Shown one piece after another: positions 9,694-18,322 of a stretch of DNA of 64,000 nucleotides (positions within the stretch are counted from its first letter, which is position 1; each line of letters starts with the position of its first letter). The notes under the pieces were generated by a model, which was not told where the DNA came from, ran no database searches, and was given only the letters and a program-made list of their open reading frames with translations. A program made the translations under genes and the position numbers. The stretch comes from Pseudomonas viciae (GTDB lineage Bacteria > Pseudomonadota > Gammaproteobacteria > Pseudomonadales > Pseudomonadaceae), in the NCBI RefSeq assembly GCF_004786035.1, contig NZ_CP035088.1, forward strand, positions 4,128,001 to 4,192,000, in the 5' to 3' direction.

Positions 9694-10551
9694 ATGTCCA
9701 TGTCGCAACGCCCCACCTACTTTTATCGCTCCATGACCGCAGCCGATGTACCTTCGGCGCACACCTTGTCCGTGCAGCTGAAATGGCCCCATCGCCTGGA
9801 AGACTGGGCGATGTTGCAGCGCATCGCCGAGGGTTTTGTCGTGGAAGACCAGGGCCGCTTGATCGGTACTGCGTTCACCTGCGCCCAGGGCAGCTACGCC
9901 ACCATTGGCCTGGTGATCGTCGATGATGAGTACCAGGGCCAGGGCATCGGTCGCAAACTGATGGAACTGGCAATCGAAGCTTGCGGATCGCGCACCGCGA
10001 TTCTCAATGCGACACTGGCCGGTGCCCCGCTGTATGCCAGCCAGGGGTTCGTTGACTTTGGGCATATCCAGCAGCATCAGGGGCAGGCGCTGGTGCCTGC
10101 CCTGCCGGAACTGACTGTTGGCGAGCAGTGCCGTGTGCTGACCGCAGCCGATCAGGCCGAGCTGATCAAGCTGGCCAACGCCGGTAGCGGGCTGGACCGC
10201 GAGGCCGTGCTCAATGACCTGTTCGATGTCGTTGAACACGCCGTGGGCATAGAGCACGACGGTCATTTGTGCGCCTTCGCTTTGCTGCGCCCCTTCGGCC
10301 GAGGTCGCTGTATCGGCCCGGTCATCGCGCAAAACCCTGAGCAGGCCCGGCACTTGATCGCCTCGCTGCTGGCCCAGGTGCCGGACGCCTTCGTACGCAT
10401 CGACATTCCCTCAAACAGCGGCCTGGCGCCCTGGCTGGAAGCAGCTGGACTCAAGCAGGTCGACACCGTCGCGCAGATGGCCCGTGGCACGCCCCCAGAG
10501 GCTCGCGGCGACGTGCGACAGTTCGCGCTGGTGACCCAGGCTATTGGCTGA
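9694..10551 (+). CDS. GNAT acetyltransferase with two GNAT-like halves
   Basis: A 285-residue protein. The N-terminal half (about 10-140) is a standard GNAT domain with the acetyl-CoA loop in LVIVDDEYQGQGIGRKLME (Q/RxxGxG/A). The C-terminal half (about 150-280, HDGHLCAFALLRPFGRGRCIGPVIAQ) looks like the second, degenerate Acetyltransf_18 module found in YitH-type proteins. Acceptor substrate is unknown. ATG 9694 or 9700 could be used. The 224-bp gap before it contains no gene; an 8-bp inverted repeat (9477-9484 with 9498-9505) lies in it but lacks a U-tract on the plus strand. Confidence 0.8.
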   Translation: MSMSQRPTYFYRSMTAADVPSAHTLSVQLKWPHRLEDWAMLQRIAEGFVVEDQGRLIGTAFTCAQGSYATIGLVIVDDEYQGQGIGRKLMELAIEACGSRTAILNATLAGAPLYASQGFVDFGHIQQHQGQALVPALPELTVGEQCRVLTAADQAELIKLANAGSGLDREAVLNDLFDVVEHAVGIEHDGHLCAFALLRPFGRGRCIGPVIAQNPEQARHLIASLLAQVPDAFVRIDIPSNSGLAPWLEAAGLKQVDTVAQMARGTPPEARGDVRQFALVTQAIG

Positions 10552-10593
10552 AAATCCTACGTCCTCTCAACGCTCCCCTGGAGAATCACCTTC

Positions 10594-11301
10594 ATGTCCG
10601 AACCCACTGCAGTGCTGCTGGCACACGCCGATGGCCGCCTCGCCTCAACGCCATTCACCTCAGGTTCGTTGGCGGCCAACGATCCGTTCAAGCGGCTCAT
10701 CGCTTATGCCGGAACGGACGGCATGGCTGCCGGCGTGGTCCGGGCAAGCGGTCGGTTCAGCGCAACCGAATACCCCTTCAGCGAAACGATCGTGGTGCAT
10801 GCCGGAAGCGTGACACTGCGCAACCAGGGGCAGGCGCTGCAGCTCAAGCCCGGTGAAAGCGCGGTGATCGGTCGGGGGACGGCGCTTGAGGTCGAGGCGC
10901 AAGCGGAGTCTGTCTGGGCCTTCTGCGCCGATACCCAACTTGTTGCGGCAAACGCTCCTGGGTTGACTGCGCTGACGGCGCACACCCTGCTCTCACCCTC
11001 CGCACCACCCGACGACGAGATACTGCTCAGTCCGCCGCCGCAATGTCGCTCGCACAATCTGTTTGTCGAGGAAGCGAGCAACCTGCGCATCGGCATCTGG
11101 GATTCGACGCCCTATACCCGCAAGTCACGGCCGCACAAACTGCATGAGCTGATGCACCTGCTCGAAGGCAGCGTCACCCTGCAAGCTGCCGATGGCACCG
11201 ACCTGACGGTCAACACTGGCGACACCGTATTCGTGCCCCTGCATGCGCCGTGTGCCTGGAAGAGCAGCGTCTATGTGCGCAAGGTCTACGTCGTCAAATA
11301 A
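10594..11301 (+). CDS. Bicupin protein (cupin_3/DUF861 type)
   Basis: A 235-residue protein with two cupin folds. The first (about 45-110) carries ETIVVHAGSVTLRNQGQALQ and LKPGESAVIGRG. The second (about 160-232) carries HKLHELMHLLEGSVTLQ and VNTGDTVFVPLHAPCAWKS. The second fold keeps the His/Glu set (HELMHLLEG) of metal-binding cupins, while the first has fewer ligands and may be structural. EutQ/DUF861-like cupins often bind or isomerise small amino or sugar acids; no reaction is assigned. It follows the GNAT gene by 42 bp and ends the plus-strand run. Confidence 0.75.
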   Translation: MSEPTAVLLAHADGRLASTPFTSGSLAANDPFKRLIAYAGTDGMAAGVVRASGRFSATEYPFSETIVVHAGSVTLRNQGQALQLKPGESAVIGRGTALEVEAQAESVWAFCADTQLVAANAPGLTALTAHTLLSPSAPPDDEILLSPPPQCRSHNLFVEEASNLRIGIWDSTPYTRKSRPHKLHELMHLLEGSVTLQAADGTDLTVNTGDTVFVPLHAPCAWKSSVYVRKVYVVK

Positions 11302-11327
11302 TCCTGCGTGGCGATAGCGCCGACGCT

Positions 11328-11484
11328 ATCGCGAGCAAGCTCGCTCCCACAGGGGATTCGTGGTGGACACAAATCTCGCGGCCACCCAGGACCCAATGTG
11401 GGAGCGAGCTTGCTCGCGATGACGGCGGCACACCCAACATCACAGCAACTGACCCACCGCTTTCGCGAGCAAGCTTGCTGCCAC
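11328..11484. repeat. REP triplet
   Basis: Three copies of the REP palindrome: 11328-11351 (inverted), 11397-11420 (direct) and 11462-11484 (inverted, one variant base in the CTCGC part). They lie between the bicupin stop and the terminator of the minus-strand catabolic operon. Confidence 0.9.
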
Positions 11485-11515
11485 TGGGGCTTGTGGTGGA
11501 TATCAGTCTTGCGGC

Positions 11516-11542
11516 AAAAAAAAGCCCGCAGTGTGCGCGGGC
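11516..11542 (-). terminator. Rho-independent terminator of the catabolic operon
   Basis: Read on the minus strand, GCCCGC and GCGGGC (11537-11542 with 11524-11529) form a GC-only stem with a short loop, followed by eight T residues (11516-11523). It lies 28 bp past the stop of the tartrate-dehydrogenase-like gene and so marks the end of the long minus-strand operon. Confidence 0.88.
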
Positions 11543-11570
11543 AAGAAGTGTCGCAGGTTAGTGTCAGGCC

Positions 11571-12650
11571 TCAAAGCGCTGCAGCGATTGCTTTGCCCAC
11601 ATCCTGGGTCGAGCCTTTCCCACCCAGGTCGGGGGTAATAGGCCCTTCAGCGATGACCCGCTCGATGGCCTTGAGAATCCCATCATGGGCCGCGCGATAA
11701 CGCTCATCGCCGTTACCCAGAAAGTCCAGCATCAATGCACCGGACCAGATCATCGCAATCGGGTTGGCGATGTTCTGCCCATAGATATCCGGCGCCGAGC
11801 CATGCACAGGTTCGAACAACGACGGGAAGCGCCGCAGCGGATCGAGGTTGGCCGACGGGGCGATGCCGATGGTGCCGGCGCAGGCCGGGCCCAGGTCGGA
11901 GAGGATGTCGCCGAACAGGTTCGATGCCACCACCACATCAAAACGATCCGGCTGCAAAACGAAACGAGCACACAGAATGTCGATGTGTTGCTTGTCCCAT
12001 TGCACATCCGGGTACTGCTCGGCCATCAACGCCGTGCGCTCGTCCCAGTACGGCATGCTGATGGAGATGCCGTTGGATTTGGTCGCCGCCGTCAGGCGTT
12101 TGCGCGGCCGGGTCTGGGCCAGGTCGAAGGCGAACTTGAGGATCCGGTCGACCCCTCGGCGGGTGAACACCGACTCCTGGAGCACGAACTCATGCTCGGT
12201 GCCTTCGAACATCTTGCCGCCGACCGAGGAATATTCGCCCTCGGTGTTTTCGCGGATCACCACAAAATCGATGTCCCCCGCTTCGCGCCCAGCCAAGGGG
12301 CACGGCACGCCCGGAAACAGGCGCACCGGACGGATGTTCACGTACTGGTCGAAGTCGCGGCGGAACTTGAGCAGCGAGCCCCACAGGGAGATGTGATCCG
12401 GGACCTTGTCCGGCCAGCCCACGGCACCGAAGTAGATCGCGTCGAAGCCCTTGAGTTGCTCGAACCAGTCAGCGGGCATCATCTGCCCGTGCTCCAGGTA
12501 GTAATCGCAGTGGGCCCAATCAAGCACTTCGATACTCAGCGACAACTGCCATTTTTTCGCGGCCTGCTCCAGTACCCGCAGTCCTTCAGGCAGGACCTCT
12601 TTACCGATGCCATCGCCAGCAATCGCGGCGATTCGAAATGGTTTGCTCAT
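11571..12650 (-). CDS. Tartrate dehydrogenase/D-malate dehydrogenase-like decarboxylating enzyme
   Basis: A 359-residue member of the isocitrate/isopropylmalate dehydrogenase family. Seen are IAAIAGDGIGKEV at the start, LLKFRRDFDQYVNIRP (substrate arginines), ENTEGEYSS, the catalytic Lys in AATKSNGI and metal aspartates in NLFGDILSDLG. FEPVHGSAPDI and NPIAMIWSGALMLDFLG give the NAD side. The pattern fits tartrate dehydrogenase/decarboxylase or D-malate dehydrogenase (TtuC/DmlA) rather than LeuB. Such enzymes oxidise and decarboxylate beta-hydroxyacids with NAD+ and a divalent metal. ATG 12650 is chosen over the upstream TTG. It is the last gene before the operon terminator. Confidence 0.85.
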   Translation of the reverse strand: MSKPFRIAAIAGDGIGKEVLPEGLRVLEQAAKKWQLSLSIEVLDWAHCDYYLEHGQMMPADWFEQLKGFDAIYFGAVGWPDKVPDHISLWGSLLKFRRDFDQYVNIRPVRLFPGVPCPLAGREAGDIDFVVIRENTEGEYSSVGGKMFEGTEHEFVLQESVFTRRGVDRILKFAFDLAQTRPRKRLTAATKSNGISISMPYWDERTALMAEQYPDVQWDKQHIDILCARFVLQPDRFDVVVASNLFGDILSDLGPACAGTIGIAPSANLDPLRRFPSLFEPVHGSAPDIYGQNIANPIAMIWSGALMLDFLGNGDERYRAAHDGILKAIERVIAEGPITPDLGGKGSTQDVGKAIAAAL

Positions 12651-12690
12651 CAAGTGTGGCTCCCGAATGTCTGTTCAAACGCTGGCCGCA

Positions 12691-14148
12691 TCACAGCCCA
12701 CCGATGTGGAAGGCTTTGACTTCAAGGTATTCATCCAGGCCGTATTTGCTGCCTTCACGGCCCAGGCCCGACTGTTTGATGCCGCCGAACGGGGCGACTT
12801 CCATGGAAATCAGCCCAGTATTGAGACCGACCATGCCGAACTCCAGCGCCTCGCCGAAGCGCCATGAACGGCGCAGGTCCTGGGTGAAGTAATAGGCCCC
12901 CAGGCCATACGGCGTGGCATTGGCCAGGGCCAAGGCCTCCTCTTCGGTAGTAAAGCGCATCAGCGGGGCAACCGGGCCGAAGGTTTCTTCGTTGGCCAGC
13001 AACATCCCGGCGTGAGCCTCACCCAGCACCGTTGGCTCGACGAACTGACTGTCGCCCTCGGGAACAGCGCCACAGAGCAGACGCGCGCCCTGACTCAACG
13101 CATCGTCGATGTGCCGGGCGACTTTGTTCACCGCAGCCAGGTTGATCAGCGGACCGATCGTTACCCCTGCCTCCAGGCCATTGCCAACCTTGAGCTTGCC
13201 CACCTCCTCCACCAGGCGCTCGGCAAAGCGTTGGTAGATGCCGTCCTGCACCAGGATGCGGTTGGCGCAGACGCAGGTCTGGCCGGCGTTGCGAAACTTG
13301 CTGAGCATGATCCCGGCCACCGCCTGCTCCAGGTCTGCGTCGTCGAAGACAATGAACGGCGCGTTGCCGCCCAGTTCCAGGCTCAAGCGCTTGATGTGTT
13401 CGGCGCTCTGGCGCATCAGCAGCCGCCCGACTGCAGTGGAGCCAGTAAAGGAAATCTTGCGCACCGTCGGGTTGCCGGTCAGCTCTTCGCCGATGCCGGC
13501 CGGCAGGCCAGTGACAACGTTGAATACCCCGGCCGGAATCCCGACCCGCTCGGCCAGCACCGCCAGCGCCAGGGCCGACAAAGGCGTCAGGTCCGAGGGT
13601 TTGACGATGACCGGGCAGCCCGCCGCCAAGGCCGGGGCGCATTTGCGGGTGATCATCGCATTGGGGAAATTCCACGGGGTAATCGCCGCGCAAACACCCA
13701 CCGGTTGCTTGAGCGTGAGCAGGCGACGGTCGCCGCTGGGCGCCGGTATGGTTTCGCCATAAACCCGGCGGGCTTCTTCGGCAAACCATTTGGCGAAACC
13801 GGCTCCATAGCGGATTTCGCCTTTGGCTTCGTTCAGCGGCTTGCCCTGTTCGCAGGTCATGATCAGCGCCAGGTCGTCAAGGTTGTCCATCATGGCCTGG
13901 TACCAACGCTCCAGCAGCGCCGCACGTTCCGCTGCCGGCCGCGCACGCCAGGCCGGCCAGACGCGCTCGGCCGCCTCGATGGCGCGCCGGGTTTCCACAC
14001 CTTGCATGGCCGGCACCCGGGCCAGCACTTCACCTGTCGCCGGGTCGATGACATCCAGGGTGGCCGCATTGTCGGCACCGATCCACTGACCGTCGACATA
14101 AGCGAGTTCTGCCAACAGGCTGGGGTCTTTCAATTGATTCTTGAGCAT
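12691..14148 (-). CDS. NAD(P)+-dependent succinate-semialdehyde dehydrogenase family protein
   Basis: A 485-residue aldehyde dehydrogenase with ITPWNFPNAMITRK (cofactor-binding region), FTGSTAVGR, the catalytic Glu in LELGGNAPF and Cys in GQTCVCANR. FGGIKQSGLGREGSKYG closes the C-terminus, as in GabD/DavD enzymes that oxidise succinate or glutarate semialdehyde in the cytosol. It sits between the ArgE-type hydrolase and the decarboxylating dehydrogenase in the operon, so its aldehyde probably arises from oxidative deamination by the upstream flavoenzymes (inference). Exact chain-length specificity is not readable. Confidence 0.87.
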   Translation of the reverse strand: MLKNQLKDPSLLAELAYVDGQWIGADNAATLDVIDPATGEVLARVPAMQGVETRRAIEAAERVWPAWRARPAAERAALLERWYQAMMDNLDDLALIMTCEQGKPLNEAKGEIRYGAGFAKWFAEEARRVYGETIPAPSGDRRLLTLKQPVGVCAAITPWNFPNAMITRKCAPALAAGCPVIVKPSDLTPLSALALAVLAERVGIPAGVFNVVTGLPAGIGEELTGNPTVRKISFTGSTAVGRLLMRQSAEHIKRLSLELGGNAPFIVFDDADLEQAVAGIMLSKFRNAGQTCVCANRILVQDGIYQRFAERLVEEVGKLKVGNGLEAGVTIGPLINLAAVNKVARHIDDALSQGARLLCGAVPEGDSQFVEPTVLGEAHAGMLLANEETFGPVAPLMRFTTEEEALALANATPYGLGAYYFTQDLRRSWRFGEALEFGMVGLNTGLISMEVAPFGGIKQSGLGREGSKYGLDEYLEVKAFHIGGL

Positions 14149-14335
14149 GGTCGCGTCCTGTTCCGAGGTGATTCCAGTCTAAGGAGATGCCACGGGGCAG
14201 GATGCTGAAAGCGGGTTTTGGGCAGTGTTGGATGCTGAAATTTGCGGGGAAGCAGCAGGCTCTACCGAGGCACCAGGCTAAACACCGAAGCTTTGCTCCC
14301 ACAGGAGTACTCCCACATTTTGTTCTGTGTATGGC

Positions 14336-15493
14336 TTAGATTTTCAAGGAGCCCAGCACCCCTTCCAAAAACCGCTCCCCCGCGTCCATCTGGCTGATTT
14401 CGATGAACTCATCCGGCTTGTGCGCCTGTTCGATGGAGCCCGGGCCGCAGACCACGACCGGCACGTCCAGGCGCTGTTTGAACAAACCACCTTCGGTGCC
14501 AAAGGAGACTTTCGCGGTGCCGGTGTCCGGGGCGGCGAAGTTTTTCAGGAAGCGCACGGCTTCGATACTCGGGTGGGTATCGAGGCCCGGGTAGACGTTC
14601 AAGGTTTCGATTTCGATGTCCGCCACGCTAGAGAGCTTTTTCGCCTCGCGCACGATCACTTCGGCATGCTCGCGCAACTGTTCCAGAAACAAGTCCAGGT
14701 TATCGGCCGGCAAGTTGCGCACTTCGAAATCCAGGGTGCACAGGTTCGGTACGATGTTCAGCGCCTTGCCGCCGACAATCTGCCCGACGTGCACGGTGCT
14801 GTAGGGCACGTCGTAATCCGCATCCTGGGCGCCCTGCGCCTGCAATTGCTGCTGGCTCTGGCGCAACGCCGCGATGAAGTCGCAGGCGACGTGAATCGCA
14901 TTGACCGAGCGCGGCGCCAACGACGAGTGCGCCTCCAGGCCGCGACAGTAAGTGCGATAAGAACCCTTGCCCTTGTGGCCAAGCACGAACTGCATGTTGG
15001 TCGGCTCGCCAATCACGCACAGAAACGGCCGCACCGGCGCCAGGTGCAGCACGTCGAGCAAACGCCGCACCCCCACGCAACCGATCTCTTCATCATGGGA
15101 GAGCGCCAGTTGCAGTGGCCGGCTCAAGGCATGGTCGGCGGCATCGAGCATGGCGTCGATGGCCAACGCAATGAACCCTTTCATGTCACAGCTGCCACGC
15201 CCATAGACCCGCCCGTCTCGCACGGTCGCCTGGAACGCCGGGACGGTCCAGGCCTGCCCCGCCGCCGGCACCACGTCGGTATGCCCGGACAGCAGAATCC
15301 CCGGCAGCTCCCGGGGCCCGGTGCTGGCGAACAGGTTGGCCTTCTTGCCGCTTTCATCCTTGACGATCAGCGACTCGATGCCCTTGCTCAGCAGCAATTC
15401 GCGCACGTAGTCGATCAGGGCCAGGTTCGATTCTGATGAGACCGTTTCAAACGCCAGCAGGCGTTCGAAAATGGCTAACACGCGGGGTTTCAT
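14336..15493 (-). CDS. argE: ArgE-type N-acyl-amino-acid deacylase (acetylornithine deacetylase family)
   Basis: A 385-residue M20 metallohydrolase. The metal-ligand set is visible: His in LLSGHTDVVP, Asp in GRGSCDMKGF, the general base and ligand pair in SHDEEIGCVG, Glu in VIGEPTNM, and the last His in QAHKPDEFI. The dimerisation lid lies around HKGKGSYRT. ArgE enzymes remove the N-acyl group of ornithine or other amino acids. In fluorescent Pseudomonas, arginine synthesis normally recycles acetyl groups through ArgJ, so a second argE-like gene inside a catabolic operon points to an N-acylated or amide-linked catabolic substrate (inference). Its start overlaps the preceding FAD gene by 4 bp. 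Confidence 0.83.
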   Translation of the reverse strand: MKPRVLAIFERLLAFETVSSESNLALIDYVRELLLSKGIESLIVKDESGKKANLFASTGPRELPGILLSGHTDVVPAAGQAWTVPAFQATVRDGRVYGRGSCDMKGFIALAIDAMLDAADHALSRPLQLALSHDEEIGCVGVRRLLDVLHLAPVRPFLCVIGEPTNMQFVLGHKGKGSYRTYCRGLEAHSSLAPRSVNAIHVACDFIAALRQSQQQLQAQGAQDADYDVPYSTVHVGQIVGGKALNIVPNLCTLDFEVRNLPADNLDLFLEQLREHAEVIVREAKKLSSVADIEIETLNVYPGLDTHPSIEAVRFLKNFAAPDTGTAKVSFGTEGGLFKQRLDVPVVVCGPGSIEQAHKPDEFIEISQMDAGERFLEGVLGSLKI

Positions 15494-16644
15494 GAGGCCT
15501 TGCTCCGTTGCTCGACTGAAAGGGCGAACCGGCGGATGGAAAACGGCTCGATCGACGTGCTGGTGCTGCCGGTGCTGATCAGCTCAGCCATGACGTCGCC
15601 GACGCCCGGGCCAAGCTGGAAGCCATGCCCGCAGAAACCGAACGCATAGTACAGCCCATCGACGTTGCCACTGGGGCCCATCACCGGCAGGGAATCGGGC
15701 AGGTAGCCTTCGATGCCGCTCCACACGCGGATGATGTTCAGGTTACCGACACCCGGCAGCAGGCGACGCATCTGGTCGAGCTGGTTGAGGATGCTGCGCG
15801 GCTCGACATAGGCCCGGCGGTTGAGCATGTCCGGTTTGCTGCGATAGCCGCCACCGATGACGATGTTGCCCCGGGGGATCTGGCGGAAATAGATCACCTC
15901 TTCGGGGATCTTGGTGTACACCCCGATCACCGTCGGCAAGGCATAGGGCACCGGCTCGGTGACGGCCATTTGCGGTCCGTTGGTCTCCAGTGGCACCGGC
16001 TCGCCGAACTGTGCCGAGAGCTTCTGGCCCCAGGCACCCGCGGTAATCAGCAACTGAGCGGCACTGAACTGGCGCCCGTCGGTGGTGCTGATGCTGAAGC
16101 CGTCACCCATTTTCTGCACTTCGGCCACTTCGGTGCGTTCCTCGATGCGTGCGCCGAGGCGCCGGGCCGCCCGGGCAAACGCCGGGGCCGCCAGGCGCGG
16201 GTTGGCGTGACCGTCGTGCGGAGCATAAGAGCCGCCCTTGACGTCCTTGCCGAGGAACGGAAAACGCGCGTGCAGTTCGCTACCGCGATAGATCTGCAAA
16301 TCCAGTTGCGCCGCTTCCGGGGCCGCCGCGTAGGCCTCGAGCTCGGGGATTTCGTCTTCGCGATAACACACGCGCATGTGCCCGCTGGCAATGAACTCCA
16401 GGTCGTCATCGATCAGCTCCGGCAGGCGTTTCCACAACGCCCAGGAGCGGTTCGCCAGCTCCAGTTGCCCGAGGAAACGCCCCTGGCGCCGCACGTTGCC
16501 GAAGTTCACACCGCTGGCATACTGACCGATCTGGTCACGCTCGAGCAGGATCACCGACTGCCCCCGTTGACGCAGGAAAAACGCCGCCGCCGAGCCCATC
16601 AGGCCACCGCCAACAATCACCACATCGGCTTTTTCCAGCGTCAT
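15490..16644 (-). CDS. FAD-dependent amine/opine dehydrogenase, beta-type subunit (copy 1)
   Basis: A 384-residue DAO-family flavoprotein with an N-terminal Rossmann motif (VVIVGGGLMGSAAAFF, about 8-23), the FAD-adenosine acid in ILLERD, and C-terminal YAFGFCGHGFQLGPGVGD. It resembles OoxB/NoxB of opine catabolism, the beta subunit of D-hydroxyproline dehydrogenase and the sarcosine oxidase beta chain. Together with the two genes just upstream it would form a heterotrimer oxidising a C-N bond of a secondary or N-substituted amino acid. It overlaps its neighbours on both sides by 4 bp, which suggests translational coupling. A near-identical paralogue lies at 28709-29890. Confidence 0.85.
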   Translation of the reverse strand: MTLEKADVVIVGGGLMGSAAAFFLRQRGQSVILLERDQIGQYASGVNFGNVRRQGRFLGQLELANRSWALWKRLPELIDDDLEFIASGHMRVCYREDEIPELEAYAAAPEAAQLDLQIYRGSELHARFPFLGKDVKGGSYAPHDGHANPRLAAPAFARAARRLGARIEERTEVAEVQKMGDGFSISTTDGRQFSAAQLLITAGAWGQKLSAQFGEPVPLETNGPQMAVTEPVPYALPTVIGVYTKIPEEVIYFRQIPRGNIVIGGGYRSKPDMLNRRAYVEPRSILNQLDQMRRLLPGVGNLNIIRVWSGIEGYLPDSLPVMGPSGNVDGLYYAFGFCGHGFQLGPGVGDVMAELISTGSTSTSIEPFSIRRFALSVEQRSKAS

Positions 16645-18032
16645 GGCGCTACCTCCCGGGTGAGCATCGAAAGAGGTTTCACTGGCGCCTGACCGCGCTG
16701 GCGCCCCACCTCCTGCACCTGGACACCGGCCGCTGCGGCAATCACTTCGGCCCCGGCCTGGGAGCAGTAACGCCCCTGGCAGCGACCCATGCCGACCCGA
16801 CTGAAAGCCTTGGCCCGGTTGACTTCACAGGCGCCCTTTTCGCTGACCGCGCGGCGCAGTTCGCCAGCGCTGATCATCTCGCAGCGGCAAACAATGGCCT
16901 CGTCCGGCAAGGCCTTGGCTTGCGCAGCGGGCCAGGGAAATGCCTGGGCCAAACCAAGACGAAAATCATCCATGACCTTGAGTGCCTGGCGCTGCTCGGC
17001 GACCTGTGCGGCGTTCACTGGCTGTTGCAGATCGCCCAACAGCGCCAGGGCGACCAGGCGCCCGGCGTGCTCGGCCGCATCGGCGCCACGAATTTTCGAT
17101 CCATCCCCCGCGGCATACACGCCGCTGACGGAGGTCCGACCTTCTTCATCGGTGTCCAGCCACCATTGGCTGGACGCCTCGTCGAAGCGCATGCGACAGC
17201 CCGCCAGGTCGGCCAGTTGGGTTTCCGGACGCAAGTGATAACCCAGCGCCACCGCATCACAATCCACTGTCAACGTCTCCCCTCTCGCGGTGCGTACCCG
17301 TACGCCACTGACGCCGGTGATCGCCTCACCGAGCACTTGCAGGGGCGAAATACCCAAGTGCACCGGGATCTTCGCCCGATACAACTGGGCCAACAGTTTC
17401 ATGCCGGTGAACAGCAATCCCGGCCGCGCCATGAGTTTGGGCAAGGCTTTGATGCGCTGGCTCAGCGGCGAAGTATCCAACACCGCGGCCACACTGGCCC
17501 CGGCTTTTACGTATTGACTGGCGACGAGGTACAACAACGGCCCGCTGCCCATGAACACCACGCGGTGGCCGATGGAGACCGCCTGGGCCTTGAGCGCAAT
17601 CTGCGCCCCGCCGAGGCTGTAGGTGCCGCCCAGTTGCCAGCCATCGATCGGCATCAGGCGGTCGGTGGCACCGGTGCAAAGAATCAGCGCGTCGTAATCC
17701 ACCGTCGAATGTTGGCCCTGGCTGACGCAGCACAACTGCCCCGGCGTCAGGTTCCACACCAGGGTGTCCGGGCGGTAGTCGATCTGTGGGCGCAGGCGAT
17801 CGAAGCTTTCGTGCAGGTCCCGGGCCTTGTCCGCCTCGGTGCCGTACAGCGTCGTGTAGGTGCGGGTGAACCCTTCAGGTTGACGCCGGTAGATCTGCCC
17901 GCCATCGCGTCGATTTTCGTCGATCAGGATCGGTTTGAAGCCGGCCGCCACCAAGGTCTGGGCACACCGGATGCCCGCCGGCCCGGCGCCTACGATGACG
18001 ACTCGATGTGTGTTCAACCGCGCAGTGGCCAT
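16641..18032 (-). CDS. FAD/NAD(P)-binding alpha-type subunit of amine/opine dehydrogenase (OoxA/HcnB-like)
   Basis: A 463-residue pyridine-nucleotide-disulphide-oxidoreductase-like protein: GAGPAG near 15-20, DENRRDGGQIYRR, a second GSGPL motif around 157 and AAGDG near 310. A C-terminal BFD-type [2Fe-2S] module has CRCE (about 380) and CQGRYC (about 428), i.e. a CxC...CxxxxC set. This architecture is shared by OoxA, the alpha subunit of D-hydroxyproline dehydrogenase and HcnB. It would pass electrons from the beta-chain flavin towards the respiratory chain. It overlaps the small ferredoxin-like gene by 19 bp and the beta gene by 4 bp. Confidence 0.85.
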   Translation of the reverse strand: MATARLNTHRVVIVGAGPAGIRCAQTLVAAGFKPILIDENRRDGGQIYRRQPEGFTRTYTTLYGTEADKARDLHESFDRLRPQIDYRPDTLVWNLTPGQLCCVSQGQHSTVDYDALILCTGATDRLMPIDGWQLGGTYSLGGAQIALKAQAVSIGHRVVFMGSGPLLYLVASQYVKAGASVAAVLDTSPLSQRIKALPKLMARPGLLFTGMKLLAQLYRAKIPVHLGISPLQVLGEAITGVSGVRVRTARGETLTVDCDAVALGYHLRPETQLADLAGCRMRFDEASSQWWLDTDEEGRTSVSGVYAAGDGSKIRGADAAEHAGRLVALALLGDLQQPVNAAQVAEQRQALKVMDDFRLGLAQAFPWPAAQAKALPDEAIVCRCEMISAGELRRAVSEKGACEVNRAKAFSRVGMGRCQGRYCSQAGAEVIAAAAGVQVQEVGRQRGQAPVKPLSMLTREVAP

Positions 18033-18322
18033 ATCGCCTCCGGTTGCCTGGTGATGATGTCCAGCCCTTCGCGCACTTCATTGGAGCAGGCACGCAAGCG
18101 CTCGCCGCTGCGGGTCCAGACCCAGCAGTCCTGGCAGGCACCCATCAGGCAGAAGCCGGCACGGCTGCCCGGATCGAATTCCGACTGGCGCAACGCCGGG
18201 CCCTGGGTCAGCAGCGCTACCATCAACGTGTCGCCCTGCAAGGCCTCGACCGGTACGCCATCCACTTTCAATTTGACGATGGGCCGGCCCTGTTCGGCCA
18301 GCCTCACGAAACGAGCGTTCAT
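18014..18322 (-). CDS. Small [2Fe-2S] gamma-type subunit (HcnA-like)
   Basis: A 102-residue ferredoxin-like protein with four cysteines spaced as in HcnA-type subunits (C58, C63, C66, C79). It is the third chain of the dye-linked amine dehydrogenase encoded with the alpha and beta genes downstream. It has no signal peptide, so the complex is cytosolic or peripheral to the inner membrane. Its start overlaps the end of the ATPase gene by 4 bp. That links enzyme and transporter synthesis and supports a shared substrate. Confidence 0.85.
   Translation of the reverse strand: MNARFVRLAEQGRPIVKLKVDGVPVEALQGDTLMVALLTQGPALRQSEFDPGSRAGFCLMGACQDCWVWTRSGERLRACSNEVREGLDIITRQPEAIWPLRG

Noticed and set aside
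14336..18322. Hydrogen cyanide synthase (hcnABC)
   Set aside because: The 2Fe-2S, FAD/NAD and FAD subunits look like HcnA, HcnB and HcnC. But these genes lie inside an operon with a peptide-type importer and amine-catabolic enzymes, lack an ANR-type box that I could see, and the beta chain fits opine or D-hydroxyproline dehydrogenases better. The shared fold explains the similarity.
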